This document shows positions 6,642-12,606 of a stretch of DNA of 12,606 nucleotides, piece by piece (within the stretch, counting starts at the first letter, position 1; each line of letters begins with the position of its first letter). The DNA comes from an uncultured Alphaproteobacteria bacterium (GTDB lineage Bacteria; Pseudomonadota; Alphaproteobacteria; CAAHEQ01; UBA3637), in assembly GCA_944391545.1 (NCBI GenBank), contig CALXTZ010000037.1, positions 1 to 12,606 of the forward strand, written 5' to 3'. The notes beneath the pieces were generated by a model. It was given only the letters and a program-made list of their open reading frames with translations, did not search any database and was not told the origin of the DNA. The position numbers were made by a program, and so were the translations under genes.

Positions 6642-7846
6642 TATTTTTTCTCTATCACTGCATTTTGCCGCAGTTCTTTCAACATATCATTTGAAATATC
6701 TTCCATTTTAGCCATTTGAAGTTGACTTTTAATGACTTCTTTATCCGGTAAAACCGATATAATCTTGGAACCACACTTCATCAAAAACAAATAAAAATCA
6801 TCGGCATCAATCGGGCCTTTAACAGTCCCGACAGACACATCCTTTAAGACTTGGTACAATTGTGCCGGCATTCTGGCAACGACCATTTCGCCCATCGATC
6901 CGGATCCGGGCAATCCCTCTTTCTCGGCTAAAGCGTTAAACGCGGCGCAATCCGGATTTTTTTGAATTTCCGTCATGACCGAAACCAATTTGTCTTTCGG
7001 GATTAACAATTGACTGACATCCCATGCTTCGACATCCGTTGATGTCAACGGCTTTTGTTGTTCTCGCATTAAAATCAGATAATATCCGTCTTTGCCTTCA
7101 ATCGGTTTAGACAATTGCCCGGCATTCATCCGCGGCAAAACATCTTCAACTGCTTTTTCCATTTTTCCCGGACGCACCCATCCCAAATCGCCACCAGCTG
7201 ACGCCGTCGATCCTTTGGAATGTGCCAAAGCCAATTCCGGAAAAGACGTTCCCGCAACAATCTGATCAAACAAGGCATTCACTTGATTTTGCGCCGCCGC
7301 TTTGTCTTTTCCGAACGGAATGTAAATCTCTGCCAACAAATACGCCGGCTTTACCACTTCTTTTTTCAACTTATCTTGTTCCGCCTGAATTTCGGCATCC
7401 GTCACAACCGGCGGTTTTTCATTTTCTGACCGTAAAATTTTTAACCACACTAAATCGGATTTAATTTGACGTTCTAAAGTGTCAAAATCAATTTTATTGT
7501 CCTTAAAGATTTTTTGAAGCGTTCCCGGCGCCATTTGATTTTGTTCTTCTAAATAGGCAATGCCGTGTGCCACCTCTTCTTCCGTCAATTCGATGTTCCG
7601 AGCGGCCGCTTCCTGCATTTTAATTTGTTCATCAATGAGGGTATCCAAAACTTTTTGGCGCGTTTTGGCACTCTTTGACATTTCTGCCGGCATTTTCATC
7701 AACACTTCCATCATCTTGATGCGCGTCGAAACATCATAATCCGAGATGACCTCATCATTGACCGTTGCCACAATTTCATACGCGCAGGCTGTTCCGATGA
7801 TCCCTGTAAATAACACCCCAAAGACAAAAATTTTCCACACCTTCAT
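6641..7846 (-). CDS. surA: SurA-type periplasmic chaperone / parvulin peptidyl-prolyl isomerase
   Basis: 401 residues with a signal peptide (hydrophobic core about 6-20, GTACA, likely cleavage after Ala22). An N-terminal chaperone region follows (about 23-165), starting EIVATVNDEVISDYD, the usual SurA opening. Then comes a parvulin domain (about 168-262) with AEIYIPF, SFPELALAHS, SAGGDLGWVRPGKM and a closing GYYLILM. A second, degenerate parvulin-like region (about 275-358) and a C-terminal helix complete the family layout. SurA escorts unfolded outer-membrane proteins across the periplasm, and LptD is one of its clients in E. coli; here its start shares one base with the lptD stop (TAATG). 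GGGGG lies 7 bases upstream of the ATG. I am sure of the parvulin/SurA family; strict orthology rests on the motifs and context. Confidence 0.9.
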   Translation of the reverse strand: MKVWKIFVFGVLFTGIIGTACAYEIVATVNDEVISDYDVSTRIKMMEVLMKMPAEMSKSAKTRQKVLDTLIDEQIKMQEAAARNIELTEEEVAHGIAYLEEQNQMAPGTLQKIFKDNKIDFDTLERQIKSDLVWLKILRSENEKPPVVTDAEIQAEQDKLKKEVVKPAYLLAEIYIPFGKDKAAAQNQVNALFDQIVAGTSFPELALAHSKGSTASAGGDLGWVRPGKMEKAVEDVLPRMNAGQLSKPIEGKDGYYLILMREQQKPLTSTDVEAWDVSQLLIPKDKLVSVMTEIQKNPDCAAFNALAEKEGLPGSGSMGEMVVARMPAQLYQVLKDVSVGTVKGPIDADDFYLFLMKCGSKIISVLPDKEVIKSQLQMAKMEDISNDMLKELRQNAVIEKK

Positions 7847-10800
7847 TATACAGCCCCCAATGTTTTTAAGACAACTCGAACAAAGAAAGACGTATCTCCC
7901 TTGTAATCCCGATCCTTTGTAAATTCTTTTTCACCCGAAAATATTAAGATAAGACATTCATTTTCATATTGCAACCCGCCGCCGGCTTTAATCGGACCGC
8001 CGTCTTCCGCTAAATCGTATTGATAATAACCGTATGTCGACCAACTGCGCGTTAATTTAGAATTAAAATTCAACGTAATTTCTTCCCGGTCACGCAACGT
8101 ATTCGTATCTAAATTTTCTTTGCTGGCCGTCAAGTACAAATAACTGACGCCGATGCGAAACGGATCCCGACCGGCCCCCAACGAGACTTCGGACATTTCA
8201 TGTTTTAAATCATCTTGATTCAATCGGAACCGATAATTCAAAAAGACGTCTTTGATATTGACATTAAACCGACCGACATAGGACGAAAAATGGTCTTCAA
8301 ATCCCGCCCGTTCGGAAATCGTGTCATCTTCCCGGAACCGATAAGATTGCCCGAACAACCCCGACACAGACATATTGCCTTGCGCATAAAGTGTCCATTG
8401 CAACCCGTAATTCAATCGCGTTCCCGTTTCAACCCGGTCATACCCGTTGTAGCGATTTCGCGAAAACAAAGTGACATCGTCAAATTCATAATCCAAACTG
8501 TCTTCGTTCGGAATATTTTTGTTTGTTGATGTATTGGGCGACCAGACCCCCATGATGATAGGCTCTAAAACCTGGCTGTATTTTTCACCCTGTTGCATAA
8601 ACGGGTAACGCATTTCAACCGAAACGTTCGGATAAATGCGAGACGTGTCTTTGGTACCGTCTCGATCACCCCAGTCTACGGCATAGCCGTCGAAACGAAC
8701 ACTGGCCTGTGTGTTAAAAACAGCCCCTAACGGAGAAATATACGGCATTTCAAAAGACTGCAAAAACGAAATACGAGACGAATCAACCCCGGTATTGCGA
8801 TAAACGCCGGCCGAGTTGATTTGTGAAAAAGAATAAAGCCCTTTATAAAAAGGCGTCGTCGTGTATTGATAATTGAGCTGCGGCACAATCGGCATGCTGC
8901 TGTTGAGCACATCATTTCGCAAATTTTGAAAGCTGTAAACCCGCACGTACCCGTAATCCTGTGTGCCAAAATAATCAACTGTCGCATCGCTTTGAATCCA
9001 TGGCGCTTGATCATCGACATTGTCAATCGGATAGCGTCTGAAATAGGTGTCATCGCTAACCCGGAAATAATTGCCGCGAAACCGAAGCTGATCCGTTATG
9101 TCATATTGATAAGCGGCTTTGATATGGCCTTGGTTGTCTCCGTCTTCATCCTGCGTCGCCGAAAAATCCATCGTTAAGCCGCTTTGATGATAAAGTCCGC
9201 GATATTGCCCTTGTACCAACGGCACGTGAGACCCGGAAATAATCGGCGATACATATAAGTCCTGGCTGTCGGAAATCGCCCAGAAAAAGGGAAGCTCAAC
9301 CCCAGCGCCCATCTCCGTCGAACTGGCTAAAGACGGCGCTAAAAAACCTGTCTTACGCTTGACCTGAAAATCCGGATAAGCCAAATACGGCCAATAAAAC
9401 ACGGGAAATCCCTTGACATCCAAAACCGCATGGCGATATGTAAATTCTTTGTCAGCATAATTATGTGTCACTTCCCGCGCACGAATGTCCCACAACGGGT
9501 CGGTTCCTTTGCAATAATCACACGGTGTGAAGAAAACTTTCTTCATTCGTGTTTCATTTCCCATATCTTTGCGTGCGATACTGTTCGCGATGAAAACAGA
9601 CCCGTCGGCCAGACGCATTTCAACCATTCGGATAATGCCTTGTTTCATTTGGTCCGTCATGACGGCTCGGTCCGATTCAATCACGACGCCGTCCGGACGC
9701 GTTAAAACCACATGCCCGACAGCCTCTAATTCATCCGTTTGACGATTGTAAATAATTTCATCCGCCGTTAATGTTGATTTGTCTTGAACAATCACAACAT
9801 GACCTTTAGCCGTGACAATATCCTCTTTTTCATTATAGGAAAACGTATCGGCTTCAAACGTTGCCGGCAAATTTGTGTCTTGTTCGGTGTTCGTGACAAA
9901 CTGCGGTTGAGCTGCAAAAGCCGATCCGGTCACCAAGCCGAAAATCCCCAACACGAAAACAGCCTTTTTCAACCATGAGAACCGTCCAAACGACCCGCGT
10001 CTTAAAATCAACAGACCAAAGAACAACGGAACCAAAATATTGGCCGCCATCAACGGCAGATAAATCAAATTTTTATTGGATAAATTTTCAAATCCCAATG
10101 CCAAGGATTGAATCAGAATCACACTGCCGACAGCCATATAAATCCGTCCGTTTTGACCGCGCCGATTGTAATATCCCAACAAAAACGGCATCAACGCAAT
10201 AACCAGGTAAACGAAAGAATACAACGGTTGAGTCAATCGTTTAAACGCTTCGACTTTGTATTCGCGATAATCCGACTTGCTTAAATGCGGCGTTGATTCC
10301 GTCACTCGAAGCAATTGAATCAAAGATTGTTCATCCTCGCTTTGCGTCCGCGTTTTGGTGCTTTTCTTTTCCTCTTCCAAAACCATCGTGTAATGATCAA
10401 AGCTTAAAGAAGAAAAAATCGCATTTTCGCGGTTATATTCCTGACGCCGTCCGTTGTGCATCACGATTCGCGCGCCGTCGTCACCGGGGATAAAAACGCC
10501 GTTTTGAGCAACCAAAACAATCCTTTTCTCCGGATTACGGGCATCGTGAATAAAAATGCCCTGCAATTCTCCGGACGGTTTAAAAACACGAACATACGCC
10601 GTCACATTATTCGGCAGGTTGTTAAATTCACCCTCTTGGATCACGACATGCGCCAAATCATTTCTGATTTTAAATTGCAGCTCTTTAAAACGAGACACCG
10701 AATCCGGCACCAACCACAACGTTAAAAAATAACCGACCGCAACCAATCCGATTCCCAAATAAAAAGCCGGTTTTGCCAATTGCCACGGCGTCATACCGAC

Positions 10801-11073
10801 CGCTTTCATCACGACCAATTCCCGGTCAGCCAACAACCGGTTATAGGTAAACAGCAAAACCACGAAAAAGGCAAGCGGTGTAATAACGGCGACAAAATTC
10901 GGCAAAACCAAAAAAGTAAGTTCAATAAACAAGCCGACGGAAACCCCTTTGTTCACAATCCAGTCGATCATTTTCAACGATTGAGACAGCCAAATAATGC
11001 CCGTCATCCCGAGGGCAATCAACAAAAATCCGATTAAAAGCTGTCTTGCGATATACTTGTTTATTATTTTCAT
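7846..11073 (-). CDS. LptF permease fused in frame to LptD outer-membrane LPS translocon
   Basis: One 1075-codon frame holds two complete proteins of the lipopolysaccharide export bridge. Residues 1-367 are an LptF-type permease: transmembrane segments near 10-32, 53-77 and 104-122, a periplasmic domain (about 123-272), then three more (about 282-300, 310-326, 336-357). The loop DRELVVMKAVGMTPWQLAKP (83-102) is the coupling helix that contacts ATPase LptB in the family. Residues 368-1075 are LptD: a signal-peptide-like stretch LKKAVFVLGIFG...AFA (368-387) with a peptidase site before Ala388, an OstA-type domain (about 400-505), TPCDYC (Cys518, Cys521), GFPVFYWPYLAYPDF, and a beta-barrel ending with NEC (Cys1040). 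These are the only three cysteines. lptG is not present. The gene starts 13 bases after xerD and shares one base with surA. It may be a real fusion cut by signal peptidase, or two genes joined by one extra base near 9973-9974. Whether this permease is LptF rather than LptG is likely but not certain. Confidence 0.9.
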   Translation of the reverse strand: MKIINKYIARQLLIGFLLIALGMTGIIWLSQSLKMIDWIVNKGVSVGLFIELTFLVLPNFVAVITPLAFFVVLLFTYNRLLADRELVVMKAVGMTPWQLAKPAFYLGIGLVAVGYFLTLWLVPDSVSRFKELQFKIRNDLAHVVIQEGEFNNLPNNVTAYVRVFKPSGELQGIFIHDARNPEKRIVLVAQNGVFIPGDDGARIVMHNGRRQEYNRENAIFSSLSFDHYTMVLEEEKKSTKTRTQSEDEQSLIQLLRVTESTPHLSKSDYREYKVEAFKRLTQPLYSFVYLVIALMPFLLGYYNRRGQNGRIYMAVGSVILIQSLALGFENLSNKNLIYLPLMAANILVPLFFGLLILRRGSFGRFSWLKKAVFVLGIFGLVTGSAFAAQPQFVTNTEQDTNLPATFEADTFSYNEKEDIVTAKGHVVIVQDKSTLTADEIIYNRQTDELEAVGHVVLTRPDGVVIESDRAVMTDQMKQGIIRMVEMRLADGSVFIANSIARKDMGNETRMKKVFFTPCDYCKGTDPLWDIRAREVTHNYADKEFTYRHAVLDVKGFPVFYWPYLAYPDFQVKRKTGFLAPSLASSTEMGAGVELPFFWAISDSQDLYVSPIISGSHVPLVQGQYRGLYHQSGLTMDFSATQDEDGDNQGHIKAAYQYDITDQLRFRGNYFRVSDDTYFRRYPIDNVDDQAPWIQSDATVDYFGTQDYGYVRVYSFQNLRNDVLNSSMPIVPQLNYQYTTTPFYKGLYSFSQINSAGVYRNTGVDSSRISFLQSFEMPYISPLGAVFNTQASVRFDGYAVDWGDRDGTKDTSRIYPNVSVEMRYPFMQQGEKYSQVLEPIIMGVWSPNTSTNKNIPNEDSLDYEFDDVTLFSRNRYNGYDRVETGTRLNYGLQWTLYAQGNMSVSGLFGQSYRFREDDTISERAGFEDHFSSYVGRFNVNIKDVFLNYRFRLNQDDLKHEMSEVSLGAGRDPFRIGVSYLYLTASKENLDTNTLRDREEITLNFNSKLTRSWSTYGYYQYDLAEDGGPIKAGGGLQYENECLILIFSGEKEFTKDRDYKGDTSFFVRVVLKTLGAV
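9970..9990 (-). other. LptF/LptD junction with possible internal start
   Basis: Reading the minus strand, the junction is GGACGGTTCTCATGGTTG. In the fused frame, TTG at 9972-9970 (residue 368) would start a textbook signal peptide (L/M-K-K, hydrophobic core, AFA-AQ), with GGACGG 9 bases upstream as a weak ribosome site. An ATG at 9976-9974 is out of frame. If one of the two Gs at 9974-9973 were missing, the permease frame would end at TGA just past that ATG, and the ATG would open LptD as M-L-K-K. That would give an overlapping two-gene arrangement like the others in this operon. Confidence 0.5.
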
Positions 11074-11086
11074 GGAGACTCTTATA

Positions 11087-11989
11087 TCAGATTTTATTCA
11101 AATGAGCCAGAGGATGTTTTGTTTCGACTAAATTTTTTAATCGATCCGGCAAAACATGCGTATAAATTTCGGTCGTTGCAATGTCTGAATGCCCCAGCAT
11201 TTTTTGGACGCTGCGCAAATCCGCATCATGCGCGATGAGATGACTGGCAAAAGAATGCCGAACCACGTGCGGCGACACCCGATCCGGATCAATTCCAATG
11301 GAAACTGCTAAATTTTTCAAAGCCTTAAAAAAAGCATCCCGCGTAACGTAGCCTTGTTTGGCGTGCCGGCTCGGAAACAACCATTTGGATTTTTGGCCGC
11401 GTCTTAATGTTTTATCCCGACCTGCCGTCACCCACGCATCAATTGCGCGTTTCGCCGGGTCATTGAGCGGCACCATCCGCTGTTTATTGCCTTTGCCGGT
11501 AATCATAATCATCGTACTGTCATGTAAAACAGCCGACATCGGCAAAGAAACCAACTCACTGACGCGCATGCCCGACGCATACAAAATTTCCAACATGGTT
11601 TTCAGCCGAACATCTTTTTCGCGCGCCGCCTCCAACAAAGCCGCCACTTCTTCTTCACTTAAATATTTCGGCAAAGATTTTCCGATTTTGGGAGAATCCA
11701 ATAAATCCGTCGGATTATCATCCCGAATCCCTTCCGAATACAAAAAACGATAAAATTCACGCATGGCGGATAACCGCCGCGCCTGTGTTCTGGGAGACAA
11801 CCCGCTCCGCACGACACTGTGCATGTAATCGGCCAAAACGGCGTCATCCGCTTTTTCCAACTTCCGCCGCCGCGCCGTTAAAAAACAATCCAAATCTTCC
11901 AAGTCATGGCCGTACGCCGCAACCGTTCGAGGCGTCGCACCTCGTTCCGCAACGATAACGCTTAAAAAAGAATCAATCAACCGATTCAC
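11087..11989 (-). CDS. xerD: Tyrosine recombinase XerD
   Basis: Site-specific recombinase that, paired with XerC at the dif site, resolves chromosome dimers during division. The 300 residues fit. An N-terminal SAM-like core-binding domain (about 1-95) precedes the catalytic domain (about 107-295), which carries all six active-site residues: Arg142 (SGMRVSEL), Lys166 (GKGNK), His241 and Arg244 (SPHVVRHSFASHL), His267 (LGHSDIATTEIYTH) and nucleophile Tyr276. The sequence after the tyrosine (HVLPDRLKNLVETKHPLA) is closer to XerD than XerC. The start is a GTG, two bases after the upstream stop, with AAGGA about 10 bases before it. The downstream LPS gene begins 13 bases later. I see no att-like repeats or cargo, so this is the housekeeping enzyme rather than an integrase. 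Confidence 0.92.
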   Translation of the reverse strand: MNRLIDSFLSVIVAERGATPRTVAAYGHDLEDLDCFLTARRRKLEKADDAVLADYMHSVVRSGLSPRTQARRLSAMREFYRFLYSEGIRDDNPTDLLDSPKIGKSLPKYLSEEEVAALLEAAREKDVRLKTMLEILYASGMRVSELVSLPMSAVLHDSTMIMITGKGNKQRMVPLNDPAKRAIDAWVTAGRDKTLRRGQKSKWLFPSRHAKQGYVTRDAFFKALKNLAVSIGIDPDRVSPHVVRHSFASHLIAHDADLRSVQKMLGHSDIATTEIYTHVLPDRLKNLVETKHPLAHLNKI

Positions 11990-11991
11990 TT

Positions 11992-12606
11992 TTATGAAAT
12001 CCTTTCAAGCATCCATTGCTCCGTCAGCGCCTCAAATCCGGCTGTTTTTAAAATATCAAACGCACTTGTTAAATTGGTTGCATTTTCCTGCAACAACGCC
12101 AGCGCAATTAAAATATCCGCGCCGGTAATGGTTTCGGATGTTTGATGATGCAAAAAAACGACAAGCGGGCTGATTGGTCCTTCCGCCGTTTGTTCATCAA
12201 GAATCTGATTTTTATACATATAGCGCACATCCGGATGAAAAACATCCAAATACGCCGTCAATTGAATCAAGCGTATCGTTTGTGTTTCCACATCCACTTT
12301 TTGTTTTTGCCACCGTTGCATAAGAAGCTTTAAATTCACGGCATTTTGAAAGCCGGGTTGCATGCGAACGGCGACAGCCGGCTTCATAAAAGACGGTTCC
12401 GTTTCAGACACAACGCCTTTTACGCCCAGTTTTTGAATCAAAAAAGCGTCCATCGGCGTCAGGGATTGAACTTGCTCTACCTGAAAACTGGTTCCGTACA
12501 ATTGATGGGAAATCAACCCGGAAAACAAAGTTTCCTGACCATGCCGTTCCCGCCACAATTCGTACGCCAGCCGCGCTTTTCCCACATCATTTCCGACCGT
12601 TTGACA
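11992..12606 (-). CDS. Protein of unknown function, N-terminus cut by window edge
   Basis: The frame is open from the right edge to a TAA at 11994-11992, giving 204 visible codons. A GTG at 12585 could be called as a start, but it has no ribosome site and the frame stays open through seven more codons to the edge, so the true start is probably outside. The visible part is soluble and mostly helical, without membrane segments or an obvious catalytic motif. One segment reads SLTPMDAFLIQKLGVKG, and the C-terminal 60 residues are Ala/Leu-rich amphipathic helices (ADILIALALLQENA) that could be a helical-repeat tail. It ends two bases before xerD and so probably belongs to the same transcript. I do not recognise the family. 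Confidence 0.75.
   Translation of the reverse strand, partial: CQTVGNDVGKARLAYELWRERHGQETLFSGLISHQLYGTSFQVEQVQSLTPMDAFLIQKLGVKGVVSETEPSFMKPAVAVRMQPGFQNAVNLKLLMQRWQKQKVDVETQTIRLIQLTAYLDVFHPDVRYMYKNQILDEQTAEGPISPLVVFLHHQTSETITGADILIALALLQENATNLTSAFDILKTAGFEALTEQWMLERIS

Noticed and set aside
8727..9053. Minus-strand 108-codon frame inside the LptD barrel
   Set aside because: It is an alternate frame of well-conserved LptD barrel sequence, with no ribosome site or recognisable product.
11087..11989. Phage or island integrase
   Set aside because: Length, C-terminal sequence and housekeeping neighbours fit chromosomal XerD, and I see no attachment-site repeats or tRNA gene nearby.
12583..12606. 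GTG at 12585 as the true start of the rightmost gene
   Set aside because: The frame remains open to the edge and no ribosome site precedes the GTG, so an edge-truncated gene is more likely.

Overview
The window looks like chromosome from an alphaproteobacterium of moderate, slightly AT-leaning base composition. This rests on the gene order (xerD, then lptF/lptD, surA, rsmA, then yggT, a DUF167 gene and folD) and on the style of the LptF and LptD sequences. An uncultured, perhaps host-associated, relative of Rhodospirillales is my guess and not something the bases prove. All twelve protein genes read on the minus strand, so the biological order runs from high to low coordinates. The plus strand holds only antisense shadow frames. 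I see no RNA genes, insertion sequences or CRISPR.

Region 1 (12606 to 4389) is a very tightly packed block of conserved housekeeping genes. In order it holds an unrecognised gene cut by the window edge, a XerD-type tyrosine recombinase, a single 1075-codon frame joining a complete LptF permease to a complete LptD outer-membrane protein, the periplasmic chaperone SurA, the 16S rRNA dimethyltransferase RsmA, a YggT membrane protein, a YggU/DUF167 protein and FolD. Neighbours overlap by 1 to 25 bases or lie 2 to 13 bases apart, so they are probably co-transcribed and translationally coupled. LptF, LptD and SurA share a theme: lipopolysaccharide export and outer-membrane protein folding, with SurA being the chaperone that normally helps LptD fold. 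lptG and pdxA, often found in this neighbourhood in related bacteria, are absent.

Region 2 (4388 to 4320) is the only real intergenic gap. It carries a good sigma70-like promoter facing the lower cluster, with a perfect 14-bp palindrome covering part of the spacer and the -10 box, and a strong ribosome binding site.

Region 3 (4319 to 1) is a run of five Sec-exported proteins that I cannot name with confidence. Each has a clear signal peptide and a strong Shine-Dalgarno sequence, and they are spaced from a 4-base overlap to 18 bases. Four are small, helical, hydrophilic and cysteine-free after processing. Their build resembles VirB5/TrbJ-type minor components of type IV secretion systems. Two share a G-x-TAQQ motif, three share an x-His-Ala signal-peptide end, and one has a glycine zipper. 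The fifth, larger protein runs off the left edge.

The two things most worth a second look are the LptF-LptD fused frame, which one extra base at the junction could explain, and the promoter-led cassette of small exported proteins.
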